In this document: in pieces, positions 42,738-51,337 of the stretch
Numbering within the stretch: the first letter of the stretch is position 1
Layout: each line of letters begins with the position of its first letter
From: Bacteroidales bacterium
GTDB lineage: Bacteria; Bacteroidota; Bacteroidia; Bacteroidales; UBA932
Length of the DNA stretch: 64,000 bases
Assembly (NCBI GenBank): GCA_021371955.1
Contig: JAJFVD010000003.1
Span: 372,001-436,000, forward strand
Direction of reading: 5' to 3'
Translations under genes and position numbers: made by a program
The notes under the pieces: generated by a model
The model's input: the letters and a program-made list of their open reading frames with translations, nothing else
What the model was told of the DNA's origin: nothing
Database searches by the model: none

Positions 42738-43064
42738 ACGGTGGACCTGTAAGCCGGATTCTGTCCCTCGAAAGAGGTCCCTATCATTTATCTGTTGCAG
42801 CCTACCCCCCGGCAACGAACGAGCAGCCCTTGGCTGCCGGTATACTTGGCCTTGCAGGAGACTGTTCGTACCCCGGATATATCGCTATATACGGTTGTGG
42901 GCTCTTACCCCGCATTTTCACCCTTACCTCTTTCGAGGCGGTTATTTTCTGTTACGAATTACCTAAGGTTACCCCCAGCTGTGATTTCCACAGAGTCTTG
43001 CTCTGCCCTGTCCGGACTTTCCTCCCTCCTTTATTAAAGAAGAGCGATAGAGCGATCCACCGAA
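42738..43064 (-). ncRNA. rnpB: RNase P RNA (class A)
   Basis: On the minus strand the universally conserved 5' element GGAGGAAAGTCCGGACAGGG and the 3' element ACAGAATCCGGCTTACAGG are present, with the P4 pairing between them. P1 forms between CGGTGGA near the 5' end (43062-43056) and TCCACCG near the 3' end (42745-42739). A T run (minus strand of 42731-42738) follows as terminator. A TATCTTTG -7 box lies just upstream at 43069-43076. This catalytic RNA trims tRNA 5' leaders. Ends are approximate. The long open frames on the plus strand here are artefacts. Confidence 0.95.
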
Positions 43065-43068
43065 GGCG

Positions 43069-43076
43069 CAAAGATA
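43069..43076 (-). promoter_or_regulatory. -7 box of rnpB
   Basis: On the minus strand TATCTTTG matches TAnnTTTG, about 6 nt before the inferred RNA 5' end. No standard -33 is visible. Confidence 0.6.
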
Positions 43077-43105
43077 AAATAAATACCCCAATAAGATAAT
43101 TTTAA

Positions 43106-43113
43106 TATATTTG
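43106..43113 (+). promoter_or_regulatory. -7 box of the thiamine uptake operon
   Basis: TATATTTG matches TAnnTTTG, about 20 nt before the TPP riboswitch. Confidence 0.5.
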
Positions 43114-43132
43114 CATTGCATTTCAAAAAATG

Positions 43133-43228
43133 CTTGGGGGTGCCATTTGGCTGAGATTATACCCTTTTCACCTGATCTGGATAATGCCAGCGAAGGGAAA
43201 GCGAGTTTCTATTTTCTCTATCCCCCTG
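43133..43228 (+). promoter_or_regulatory. TPP riboswitch (THI element)
   Basis: The conserved aptamer elements occur in order: GGGGGTGCC, GGCTGAGA with TTATACCC, ACCTGATCTGGATAATGCCAGCG and AAGGGAAA. These form the thiamine pyrophosphate pocket. A TCCCCCTGC segment (43220-43228) downstream could pair with the GGGGG at the 5' side or with the aptamer to switch expression. The start codon of the receptor gene follows 18 nt later, suggesting control of translation. Repression by TPP is the known behaviour of the family. Confidence 0.96.
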
Positions 43229-43246
43229 CTAATAAAATAATTTATT

Positions 43247-45469
43247 ATGAAAGGATTAACTTTATTTTGCGGGGTCTTTTTGTTACCAATTCTAACCCTT
43301 GCCCAAAACAGCGAGCAAAAAGAAAAGACAGAAATTTTCAAACTGGACAGTATTGTTGTTGAAGCATACCGTGCCGGTAAAAACACTCCTGTGAGCCGCT
43401 CGGAGATGGATCTGAGGGCGATTAAAATGATATCCCCCACGAGTTCTCTTCCAATGGCTCTGTCGCTGATGCCTTCGGTTGTAACTTCAACAGAAGGAGG
43501 AAACGGGATGGGTTACTCATCAATGCGGGTAAGAGGAAGCGACGGCTCAAGAATAAACGTCACTGTAAACGGCATTGCAATGAATGATGCAGAGTCACAG
43601 GAGGTTTTTTGGGTGAACATCCCCTCGTTCAGTAATTATCTTCAGGATATTCAGCTTCAGAGAGGTGTGGGAACGTCTTCAAACGGAGCGGGAGCATTTG
43701 GTGCCAGCTTAAACCTGAGAACACTCTTTAGCCGGCCGGAACCATATGGCGTTGCAGAATTTGGAGTAGGCAGCTTCAGGAGCTTCCTTTCAACTGCAGG
43801 TGCGGGCACGGGTCTTATGAAAAACGGACTTTCATTTGATGTCCGCTATTCGCACAGTACTGGAGAGGGGTATATAAGAAACGCAAAGAGCAACCTTAAT
43901 TCATTATTTGCAACACTGGGATGGCTTAGGGGAAATTCTTCCCTGAGGATTAATTATATTTTCGGAGATCAAAAGACAGGGATCACATGGGAAGGCATCT
44001 CCCGTGAGCAGATGGCTGCCGACAGGAGATTCAACCCTGCCGGGCTGTATTATGACGAGGCCGGGAATGTGAAATATTATGACAACGAAACCGATAATTA
44101 CATACAGCATCATGTTCAGGGACACTTTACACATGTCTTCAAAAATGGACTTACATGGAGCACGACACTTCATTTTACAAAGGGCGACGGATATTACGAA
44201 AATTATAAAATGGGCAGGAAGTTCTCATCTTATGGATTAGCTAATCAGGTAATCGAAGGAGTAACATACAAGAAATCCGATATGATTCTCAGGCAGGCGC
44301 TTGACAATTTATACTCTGCAGCAGCTTCTAATGTTCAGTATTCAAACGACAAAATAAAGACAACAGGCGGAATTTCATATTCCTACTACGATGGTGACCA
44401 TTTTGGGAATATTATATGGTCCAAGTATAACGCCAGCCTGCCGGATAATTACAGATGGTATACAAATTCAGGCTACAAAGGGGACTTTTCGGCTTTTGCA
44501 AGGATTGAAGCTGAAGTCGCTGAAGGATTTGTCGCTTTTACCGACCTGCAGTACAGGAATATAAAATACAATCTGAGAGGGGTGGACAAAGATTTTGTAT
44601 CTCTTAATTATGACCTTAATTACAATTTCTTTAACCCTAAGCTTGGTATAACCTATAACATTAATGGCGCAAACCAGCTTTATGCATCGTTTTCTGTGGG
44701 CAGAAAAGAGCCGGGCCGTGCCGACATAAAAGAGTCGATTAAAGCAGGCAGGGCAGGGGATATTATGGAAGAACGCCTCCTTGACTGGGAAGCCGGCTAC
44801 AGGCTTAATCTTCCCAAAATAGTACTTTCGGCAAACCTTTACCTTATGGAGTACAAAGATCAGCTCGTACCAACCGGAAAACTCAGCGAAACGGGTTATG
44901 TAATTAAAGAAAATGTTCCAGAATCCTACCGCAGGGGAATTGAAATTGCTGCAGCGTATTCTCCGGCAACATTTCTGAAATTCGATGCGAATCTTACTAT
45001 CAGCAGAAATAAAATTATTGGATATACCCAATGGACAGATTTGTATGACAATACGAGCGATTGGAATCCTCTGCCGCAAAGAAGCAGATATTATGAACAG
45101 ACAAACCTCTCCTTTTCCCCTTCGGTAATTGGTATGGCAATGATAACCCTCAGCCCCGGGTGGGAAACTTCTGTATCTCTGAACGGGAAATTTGTAGGGA
45201 AGCAATATTACGACAATACATCAAACGAAGACAGAGCAATTCCTTCCTATTTCTTAATGGGAATAAGCGGAACAAAATCATTCAAACTCAAAGACACTTC
45301 TTTTGTGGATTTAAGCATATATGTAGAAAACCTGCTTAACAGGAAATACTTTTCAAGCGGGTGGATATATACCGCCGAATTTGCAGACGGAGCGCCTGTT
45401 TACGTAGAAGAGGGACTATATCCTCAGGCGGGAATAAATTTTACTGCAAAAGTGGCCTTCAGATTTTAG
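43247..45469 (+). CDS. TonB-dependent receptor, probable thiamine importer
   Basis: The 740-aa outer-membrane receptor has a signal peptide (KGLTLFCGVFLLPILTLAQ), a plug domain (about 30-150, with VRGSDGSRINVTVNGIAMNDAESQEVFWVNIPSFSNYLQDIQLQRGVG) and a 22-strand barrel ending in an aromatic residue (TAKVAFRF). There is no N-terminal carboxypeptidase-like repeat domain, so it is not a SusC-type protein. The TPP riboswitch upstream and pnuT 6 nt downstream make thiamine or a phosphate ester the likely substrate. Confidence 0.92.
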   Translation: MKGLTLFCGVFLLPILTLAQNSEQKEKTEIFKLDSIVVEAYRAGKNTPVSRSEMDLRAIKMISPTSSLPMALSLMPSVVTSTEGGNGMGYSSMRVRGSDGSRINVTVNGIAMNDAESQEVFWVNIPSFSNYLQDIQLQRGVGTSSNGAGAFGASLNLRTLFSRPEPYGVAEFGVGSFRSFLSTAGAGTGLMKNGLSFDVRYSHSTGEGYIRNAKSNLNSLFATLGWLRGNSSLRINYIFGDQKTGITWEGISREQMAADRRFNPAGLYYDEAGNVKYYDNETDNYIQHHVQGHFTHVFKNGLTWSTTLHFTKGDGYYENYKMGRKFSSYGLANQVIEGVTYKKSDMILRQALDNLYSAAASNVQYSNDKIKTTGGISYSYYDGDHFGNIIWSKYNASLPDNYRWYTNSGYKGDFSAFARIEAEVAEGFVAFTDLQYRNIKYNLRGVDKDFVSLNYDLNYNFFNPKLGITYNINGANQLYASFSVGRKEPGRADIKESIKAGRAGDIMEERLLDWEAGYRLNLPKIVLSANLYLMEYKDQLVPTGKLSETGYVIKENVPESYRRGIEIAAAYSPATFLKFDANLTISRNKIIGYTQWTDLYDNTSDWNPLPQRSRYYEQTNLSFSPSVIGMAMITLSPGWETSVSLNGKFVGKQYYDNTSNEDRAIPSYFLMGISGTKSFKLKDTSFVDLSIYVENLLNRKYFSSGWIYTAEFADGAPVYVEEGLYPQAGINFTAKVAFRF

Positions 45470-45475
45470 GAAATT

Positions 45476-46048
45476 ATGATGGACTGGACAGAGGTATTTG
45501 GTGCAGCAACCGGGTTGCTTTATGTTATACTGGAGATAAGGCAAAAGAGGTCCATGTGGATCGTGGGTGCCGTCTCGGCTCTCATATATATGGCCGTATT
45601 CTTTACCTCTGCTCTGTATGCCGCAATGGGGCTGCAGCTCTATTATCTTGTCGTGAGTGTTTACGGATGGCAGAAATGGGGAGTTAAGAGCCCGGATGAA
45701 AATTCAAACCGGGAGGTTGTCGTGGGGATGAAATTTAATCTGTTGTTAATATCATCTTTTGTGTCTCTTGTTTGCTATTTTGGCCTGACATGGATTCTGG
45801 AGAATTATACAGGAGATCCTAATCCCCGGTTAGATGCTTTTATTACTACAATCAGCATGCTTGCTACATACTGGGTAACAAAAAAACACATTGAACACTG
45901 GTTCCTGTGGATAATTGCAGACACACTTGCCGTATTCCTTTATATGCAACAGGGATTATATGCCACTACTGCTCTTTATGTTATATACATTGCAGCTGCC
46001 GTTGCAGGATATTTGCACTGGAGAAAGTTCCCGAGAGTGTTGAATTAG
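45476..46048 (+). CDS. pnuT: PnuC-family thiamine transporter PnuT
   Basis: The 190-aa inner-membrane protein has about six or seven helices in the PnuC pattern (EVFGAATGLLYVILEIRQKRSMWIVGAVSALIYMAVFF, then LYYLVVSVYGWQKWG and the C-terminal HIEHWFLWIIADTLAVFLYMQQGLYAT with tryptophans lining the substrate path). PnuC proteins import vitamin precursors by facilitated diffusion and trapping. The TPP riboswitch and TonB receptor point to thiamine rather than nicotinamide riboside. Confidence 0.92.
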   Translation: MMDWTEVFGAATGLLYVILEIRQKRSMWIVGAVSALIYMAVFFTSALYAAMGLQLYYLVVSVYGWQKWGVKSPDENSNREVVVGMKFNLLLISSFVSLVCYFGLTWILENYTGDPNPRLDAFITTISMLATYWVTKKHIEHWFLWIIADTLAVFLYMQQGLYATTALYVIYIAAAVAGYLHWRKFPRVLN

Positions 46049-46070
46049 TTTCCGAATTTGTGTAAATTTG
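46040..46070 (+). promoter_or_regulatory. promoter of the sugar kinase/murQ unit
   Basis: TTG (46040-46042), a 20-nt spacer and TAAATTTG (46063-46070) match the Bacteroidota promoter. The ATG of the kinase gene follows 23 nt after the -7 box, so this unit can be expressed independently of TPP control. Confidence 0.7.
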
Positions 46071-46093
46071 CCGGATAAAATAAAATTCACGGT

Positions 46094-46930
46094 ATGCGAT
46101 TAATTGCAGACAGCGGTTCAACCAAGGTAGATTGGAGAGCTATTCACAGTGACGGATCTGTCCAGGAGATTACAACAGCAGGTATTAATCCCTTTTTTCA
46201 AACTGAAGAGCAAATCATTTATGAACTTCAGCAGCATCTTTTACCGGATATCAGCGCAACTGTAACGGAGATTCACTTTTATGGTGCGGGCGTTGCCTCG
46301 CCGGATAAGATTAAGGTTCTTCAGAACTGCTTCCGGGCTGTTTTCCCAAAAGCAAGGTCAAGTGCATATTCCGATTTACTTGCAGCAGCGCGTGCGTTGT
46401 GCGGGAACAAGCCGGGTATTGCCGGAATTCTGGGAACCGGAGCAAACTCCTGTTTTTATGACGGATCGGATATTGTTGACAATGTTCCTGCGTGTGGCTA
46501 TATTCTTGGAGATGAAGGAAGCGGTGCAGTATTGGGCCGGAAATTTATATCGGACTATCTTAAGAGGCAGTTACCTGCGGACCTGAGAGAATCTTTCGAC
46601 CAAAAATACGGACTAAACTATGGCTCCGTAATAGAAAGAGTTTACAGACAGCCGTTCCCGAACAGATATCTTGCCACTTTCTCTGTTTTTCTAAATGAAA
46701 ATCGCAATAATCCTCATGTGAACAAACTTCTGAAATCAAGTTTCGAGGAGTTTTTTACAAGAAATATAATGCAATATGATTACAAAAAATACAAGGTGAA
46801 TCTTGTAGGCTCTGTTGCGTTCCATTATGAGGAAATTATTGCTGAAGTAGCAAAATCGCTTGGTATAAAGCTCGGAATTGTTTTAAAATCACCTATTATC
46901 GGCCTTGTTGATTATCACAAATCAATTTAA
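46094..46930 (+). CDS. BadF/BadG-type sugar kinase, probable MurNAc/GlcNAc kinase
   Basis: The 278-aa protein is an ASKHA-fold kinase: phosphate-1 motif LIADSGSTKVDW, adenosine/phosphate-2 segment GILGTGANSCFYDG, and GYILGDEGSGAVLGRKF. These match N-acetylglucosamine kinases of the BadF/BadG/BcrA/BcrD family. Because murQ starts only 7 nt downstream, its substrate may include N-acetylmuramic acid, as in MurK of Clostridium and Tannerella. The kinase reaction would yield the MurQ substrate MurNAc-6-phosphate. Substrate preference is inferred from context. Confidence 0.88.
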   Translation: MRLIADSGSTKVDWRAIHSDGSVQEITTAGINPFFQTEEQIIYELQQHLLPDISATVTEIHFYGAGVASPDKIKVLQNCFRAVFPKARSSAYSDLLAAARALCGNKPGIAGILGTGANSCFYDGSDIVDNVPACGYILGDEGSGAVLGRKFISDYLKRQLPADLRESFDQKYGLNYGSVIERVYRQPFPNRYLATFSVFLNENRNNPHVNKLLKSSFEEFFTRNIMQYDYKKYKVNLVGSVAFHYEEIIAEVAKSLGIKLGIVLKSPIIGLVDYHKSI

Positions 46931-46937
46931 TTATAAT

Positions 46938-47759
46938 ATGAAAATAACTGAACAGTCATCAAAATACAGCAATCTGGAAACAATGTCCACATCAGATTTG
47001 CTTAATAATATAAATCGTGAAGACAAAACTGTTCCTTTTGCAGTAGAAAAATGCATTCCCCAAATTGAAAAACTAGTAGACGGCATTGTTGAAAGGATGA
47101 AGAGGGGCGGAAGGCTTTTCTATCTGGGTGCGGGCACAAGCGGAAGACTGGGTATTCTGGATGCTTCTGAGATACCGCCGACTTTCGGAGCCTCTTTTGA
47201 TCTTGTTATCGGACTAATAGCCGGGGGAGATTCTGCAATAAGAAGAGCTGTTGAAGCAGCAGAAGACAACTGGGAGATGGGATGGAACGATATGCAGCAG
47301 TTTGGAGTGGATGTTGACGACGTTGTCGTTGGCATTGCAGCTTCCGGCACAACTCCCTATGTTATTGGAGCAGTGCGCGAGGCGAGAAAAAGAGGGATAC
47401 TCACTGCATGTGTAACATGTAACCCGGACAGCCCGCTTGCTGCAGAGGTGGAAATTCCCATTGAAGTAGTTGTTGGTCCTGAGTTTGTAACAGGCAGTAC
47501 AAGAATGAAATCGGGGACAGCTCAAAAACTGGCTCTTAATATGATATCAACAGCATCCATGATTAAACTTGGTCATGTCAAGGGGAATAAGATGATTGAC
47601 ATGCAGCTCACAAACGCAAAGCTTGTGGACAGAGGTACAAAAATGATCATGGAGGAATCCGGTATTACCGATTACGAATATGCAAAATCTCTTCTGCTTA
47701 AGTACGGTTCTGTGAGAAAGGGAGTAGATTACTTCAAAAGTACTCAATCTGGAAATTAG
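46938..47759 (+). CDS. murQ: N-acetylmuramic acid 6-phosphate etherase
   Basis: The 273-aa SIS-domain enzyme cleaves the lactyl ether of MurNAc-6-phosphate to give GlcNAc-6-phosphate and lactate in peptidoglycan recycling. The GAGTSGRLGILDASEIPPTFG motif, GGDSAIRRAVEAAEDN with the catalytic Glu region, and GPEFVTGSTRMKSGTAQKLALNM are hallmarks. The frame extends upstream into the kinase, but ATG 46938 gives the usual MKITEQSSKYSNLETM start. It precedes recR by 1 nt. Confidence 0.96.
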   Translation: MKITEQSSKYSNLETMSTSDLLNNINREDKTVPFAVEKCIPQIEKLVDGIVERMKRGGRLFYLGAGTSGRLGILDASEIPPTFGASFDLVIGLIAGGDSAIRRAVEAAEDNWEMGWNDMQQFGVDVDDVVVGIAASGTTPYVIGAVREARKRGILTACVTCNPDSPLAAEVEIPIEVVVGPEFVTGSTRMKSGTAQKLALNMISTASMIKLGHVKGNKMIDMQLTNAKLVDRGTKMIMEESGITDYEYAKSLLLKYGSVRKGVDYFKSTQSGN

Positions 47760-47760
47760 A

Positions 47761-48384
47761 ATGCTTAAACAGAGCTACACTTCCGAACTGCTTCAGAATG
47801 TTGTTGAAGAGCTTGCATCCTTACCCGGTGTGGGCAGGAAGAGTGCGCTCCGTTTTGCACTTCATCTTCTCAAACAGCCTGTTGAAAATGTAGAAAAATT
47901 CGGCAGGTCTGTAATCCGGATGCGAAACGAAATCCGCTATTGCACAAATTGCAATATGATTTCCGATACGCCTGTATGTCCGGTGTGCAGCGACAAAAAA
48001 AGAGAATCTGCGTTGGTTTGTGTTGTAGAAAGTATCAGAGATGTTCTTAGTATCGAAAATACAGGGCAATATAATGGCCTTTACCATGTACTTGGAGGGA
48101 TAATATCTCCGATGGACGGAGTGGGCCCCGGAGATTTATCTATTGACCTCCTTCTGAGTAGAATTGAAAAAGGAGATATTTCTGAAGTTTTTCTTGCCCT
48201 CAGTACTACAATGGAGGGTGAAACAACAGCATATTATCTGTATAAAAGACTAAATCCGTTTGGTATAAAAATAAGCACAATTGCAAGGGGTGTGGGATTT
48301 GGAGATGATCTCGAATATACCGATGAGGTGACTCTCGGGAGGTCCATCCAAAATCGTCAGCCCTTTATTCCTTTAAATAACTAA
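47761..48384 (+). CDS. recR: recombination protein RecR
   Basis: The 207-aa protein works with RecO and RecF in loading RecA at gaps. It has the N-terminal helix-hairpin-helix (LPGVGRKSALRFALHLL), a C4 zinc finger (CTNCNMISDTPVCPVC), a Toprim domain (ALVCVVESIRDVLSIENTGQYNGLYHVLGG...) and a C-terminal Walker-like tail (GVGFGDDLEYTDEVTLGRS). Length is standard. It lies 1 nt after murQ. Confidence 0.97.
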   Translation: MLKQSYTSELLQNVVEELASLPGVGRKSALRFALHLLKQPVENVEKFGRSVIRMRNEIRYCTNCNMISDTPVCPVCSDKKRESALVCVVESIRDVLSIENTGQYNGLYHVLGGIISPMDGVGPGDLSIDLLLSRIEKGDISEVFLALSTTMEGETTAYYLYKRLNPFGIKISTIARGVGFGDDLEYTDEVTLGRSIQNRQPFIPLNN

Positions 48385-48395
48385 AAATTGTAACT

Positions 48396-49895
48396 ATGCA
48401 TCAATTCCCGTTAACGTGGCTTCTTACCGCCTTTACGCTCTACACGATTCTTCTGTTTTTCATTTCGTGGCTCACATCACGGAAGGCAGATAGCGGCTCA
48501 TATTTTTTGGGGAATAAAAAATCTCCCTGGTATATTGTTGCTTATGGTATGGTTGGAACCTCCATTTCCGGGGTAACATTTATTTCGGTACCGGGAAACG
48601 TACTCAATCAGAATTTCTATTATATGCCCCTGGTTCTGGGGTTTGTTGTTGGTTATATTGTTATTGCAAAGATTCTGATTCCTTTGTATTACAAGATGAA
48701 CCTCACTTCAATTTATGGTTATCTTGAACATAGGTTTGGCTTTTATACGTATAAAACAGGTGCTTCGGTGTTTATGGTTTCCAGGGTACTGGGAGCTGCC
48801 GTGAGAATATTTGTTGTAGTTCTTGTGCTTCATACATTCCTGCCGGAAGGGTCTGTTCCGTTTTGGGTTGTCTCGTTTGTATTCATGTTTCTGATATTTT
48901 TGTACACATTTAAAGGTGGGGTCAAGACAATTATTTGGACAGATGTTCTTCAGACAACATTCATGTTGCTTGCTGTGTTTCTCACTATCTTTTTTGTAGC
49001 AAAAGAGATGAACTGGGGTGTTGGCGGGCTGATTTCAGCTGTTGCAGACACAGAATATTCAAAATGGATAGATTTGGACTGGGGACACTCAACAAATGCC
49101 ATTAAACAGTTTATTGCCGGGATGTTCATTACAATAGCGATGACCGGTCTGGATCAGGAGATGATGCAAAAAAATCTTTCATGCAAAAACATTAAAGAGG
49201 CTCAGAAAAACATATATACAACAAGTATAACAATCGTTATTGTTAACTTCTTCTTCCTTTTAATGGGAGCCGTTCTTGCAATTTTTGTAAGTTCAAAACT
49301 CGGTGGAATGAATGGCATTGGACTTGCCAACGATTTGGGAGAATTTACAAAAGCTCAGACAGACAAATTGTTCCCGACCATCGCAAGTCAGTATCTTGGG
49401 CTTGGAGTAGGACTCTTCTTCATTATAGGTCTCATATCTGCTTCGTATCCAAGTGCCGGAGGCGCACTTACATCTCTTACAACCTCTTTTTGTATAGACT
49501 TTGTTGGTTTTAACAAAAGAGAAGATATTTCGGCAGCAAGAAAAAAGAGAATAAGACAAATGGCTCATGCTTCTTTTGCAGTCCTATTCTTCGTTATAAT
49601 TCTAATATTGAATGCGGTAAACAATCAGACAGTAATTGACCTTGTTTACCTGGTTGCATCGTATACATACGGACCGCTGCTCGGCTTTTTCTTCTTTGGA
49701 ATTCTTACTAAACACAACGTCAAGGATAAATATATGCCATACGTGGCAATTGCTTCGCCAATACTTTGTTTTGTAATGGATTATGTGGGAAAAGTATATC
49801 TTGGATTCGGATTTGGGTTTACAATACTTATAGTAAACGGATTGCTGACCTTTATCGGGATGTATCTCTTAAGAGATGGAACGAAAAAAGCGTAA
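48396..49895 (+). CDS. sodium:solute symporter (SSS family)
   Basis: The 499-aa inner-membrane protein has about 13 hydrophobic helices in the SSS/LeuT-fold order. Recognisable segments are KADSGSYFLGNKKSPWYIVAYGMVGTSISGVTFISVPG, GYLEHRFGFYTYKTGA and ITIAMTGLDQEMMQKNLSCKN, the last typical of this family. It imports a solute with sodium. The nearby kinase and murQ make an amino sugar or sialic acid conceivable, but the gene is separated by recR and no specificity motif is diagnostic. mntP-like follows with no gap. Confidence 0.9.
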   Translation: MHQFPLTWLLTAFTLYTILLFFISWLTSRKADSGSYFLGNKKSPWYIVAYGMVGTSISGVTFISVPGNVLNQNFYYMPLVLGFVVGYIVIAKILIPLYYKMNLTSIYGYLEHRFGFYTYKTGASVFMVSRVLGAAVRIFVVVLVLHTFLPEGSVPFWVVSFVFMFLIFLYTFKGGVKTIIWTDVLQTTFMLLAVFLTIFFVAKEMNWGVGGLISAVADTEYSKWIDLDWGHSTNAIKQFIAGMFITIAMTGLDQEMMQKNLSCKNIKEAQKNIYTTSITIVIVNFFFLLMGAVLAIFVSSKLGGMNGIGLANDLGEFTKAQTDKLFPTIASQYLGLGVGLFFIIGLISASYPSAGGALTSLTTSFCIDFVGFNKREDISAARKKRIRQMAHASFAVLFFVIILILNAVNNQTVIDLVYLVASYTYGPLLGFFFFGILTKHNVKDKYMPYVAIASPILCFVMDYVGKVYLGFGFGFTILIVNGLLTFIGMYLLRDGTKKA

Positions 49896-50468
49896 ATGTC
49901 AATATTAGAAATTTTCATTCTTTCGGTTGGCTTGTGCTTCGATACTTTTGCAGTGTCGCTCTCTTCGGGGATTTGTCTCCCGTATATCAGCCGTGCCCAG
50001 TTTGTAAAGATATTCCTGTCATTCGCCCTGTTTCAGTCTGTATTCACATTTACAGGCTGGTTGCTGGGGAAAAGCCTTCTTGGAATAATTGGCTCTGTTG
50101 ACCACTGGGTCGCCTTTTTATTGCTCGTATATATCGGGGTAAAGATGATACGGGAAGGGCTGGAAAATAAGGAAGAGGTATGTATCGATGTAAGGAAAAC
50201 AAGGATTCTTATAACTGTTTCGGTTGCAACAAGCATTGATGCATTGGCGGTGGGAATTGGTCTTGCTATGACCAGCTTTACATTCAACCGTATACTCATT
50301 GCTTCTGCAATCATTCTTGCGGTAACTGCCATTGCTGCTTCTGCAGGGCTCAAAGGGGGGAGATATATCGGTTTAAGAACCGGAAGAAGGTCTGAGATAT
50401 TTGGCGGATTGATTCTTATTGCAATAGGTTTGAAAATTTTGGTTGAGCATTTGGAAATTTTGTCTTAA
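49896..50468 (+). CDS. mntP: MntP-like manganese efflux pump
   Basis: The 190-aa protein has six membrane helices in two repeats, each with a conserved acidic motif: LCFDTFAVSLSSG in helix 1 and VATSIDALAVGIGLAM in helix 4. Those aspartates are the ion-binding residues of MntP. It exports excess Mn(II) in characterised relatives. No manganese riboswitch (yybP-ykoY) precedes it, as it abuts the symporter gene. Confidence 0.88.
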   Translation: MSILEIFILSVGLCFDTFAVSLSSGICLPYISRAQFVKIFLSFALFQSVFTFTGWLLGKSLLGIIGSVDHWVAFLLLVYIGVKMIREGLENKEEVCIDVRKTRILITVSVATSIDALAVGIGLAMTSFTFNRILIASAIILAVTAIAASAGLKGGRYIGLRTGRRSEIFGGLILIAIGLKILVEHLEILS

Positions 50469-50473
50469 CTTTG
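50443..50473 (+). promoter_or_regulatory. promoter of mqnA
   Basis: TTG (50443-50445), a 20-nt spacer and TAACTTTG (50466-50473) match the Bacteroidota promoter inside the end of the mntP-like gene. A GAGGAG ribosome site precedes ATG 50510. Confidence 0.7.
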
Positions 50474-50509
50474 CCATGCCCGTTTATGTGGCTTAATGGT
50501 GAGGAGATA

Positions 50510-51277
50510 ATGCAAGTTCGTGTATCAGCAATATCATATTTAAACACTGCTCCTTTTGTCTACGGACTGGAGAATCATCCGATTTCAAAGAAGATTGAAA
50601 TCGAGTATGTTGCTCCTGCCATTACTGCCTTTAATCTTATTAATGGAACATCCGATGTGGGTCTTGTACCTGTTGCGGCCATTCCCCTGATAAAGAATGC
50701 AAGTATTATTTCTGATTACTGCATCGGCGCCGATGGTGCAGTTGCATCTGTCCTCCTTTGCAGCGGAAAACCACTGAACGAGATTGACAGGCTGTATCTG
50801 GATACCGAGTCAAGGACATCTGTCCTGCTTGCCAGGATTCTTTCAGAAAATTTCTGGAAAATTTCTCCTGAATTTTATGATTTTGATTTTTCGGAGGAGG
50901 AGCTTGACCTTACCAAATCCTATATTCTGATTGGAGACAAGGCCCTTACTCATGGCAATCTGTTCCCGTATGTTTATGACATGGCCGAGGAGTGGATCAA
51001 ATATAAAAATCTTCCCTTTGTATTTGCATGCTGGGTTTCAAACAAAGAACTTGACCCCTCGTTTATTGCTGAATTCAATGATGCTCTCCGTTTTGGAATG
51101 GCCAATATTGAAAAGTCGGCAGAGAGATTCGTTCCCCGGTTCGACAGGGATTATGCAATAAGATATCTTAAAACAAATATTTCATATAATTTAAGCGCCG
51201 ACAAAAGAGCCGGCCTCTCTGAGTTCTGGAGCCTTGCTCCCGACGAACTCAAATCTAAGGTCCGATGGTTTGGCTAA
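50510..51277 (+). CDS. mqnA: chorismate dehydratase (futalosine menaquinone pathway)
   Basis: The 255-aa protein belongs to the MqnA/MqnD family with a periplasmic-binding-protein-like fold. The start (MQVRVSAISYLNTAPFVYGLE), the pocket segment AFNLINGTSDVGLVPVAAIPLIKN and LYLDTESRTSVLLARIL favour MqnA, which makes 3-enolpyruvylbenzoate from chorismate. ATG 50510 has a strong GAGGAG site. In-frame upstream codons (from a TTG in the -7 box) are rejected. Together with the deaminase candidate at 13795-14979 this suggests futalosine-type menaquinone synthesis. Confidence 0.92.
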   Translation: MQVRVSAISYLNTAPFVYGLENHPISKKIEIEYVAPAITAFNLINGTSDVGLVPVAAIPLIKNASIISDYCIGADGAVASVLLCSGKPLNEIDRLYLDTESRTSVLLARILSENFWKISPEFYDFDFSEEELDLTKSYILIGDKALTHGNLFPYVYDMAEEWIKYKNLPFVFACWVSNKELDPSFIAEFNDALRFGMANIEKSAERFVPRFDRDYAIRYLKTNISYNLSADKRAGLSEFWSLAPDELKSKVRWFG

Positions 51278-51337
51278 TTTGAACTCCCTGATTCCGGGAG
51301 AAGCAATTAGAATTTTAACCATTAAAAGGATCAAATT

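Noticed and set aside
42795..43099. Plus-strand open frames through 42795-43099
   Set aside because: They coincide with the RNase P RNA on the opposite strand, whose conserved sequence explains the region.
44468..45205. Minus-strand open frame (245 codons) opposite the TonB receptor
   Set aside because: Antisense shadow of a well supported receptor gene, with no start signal and no domain.
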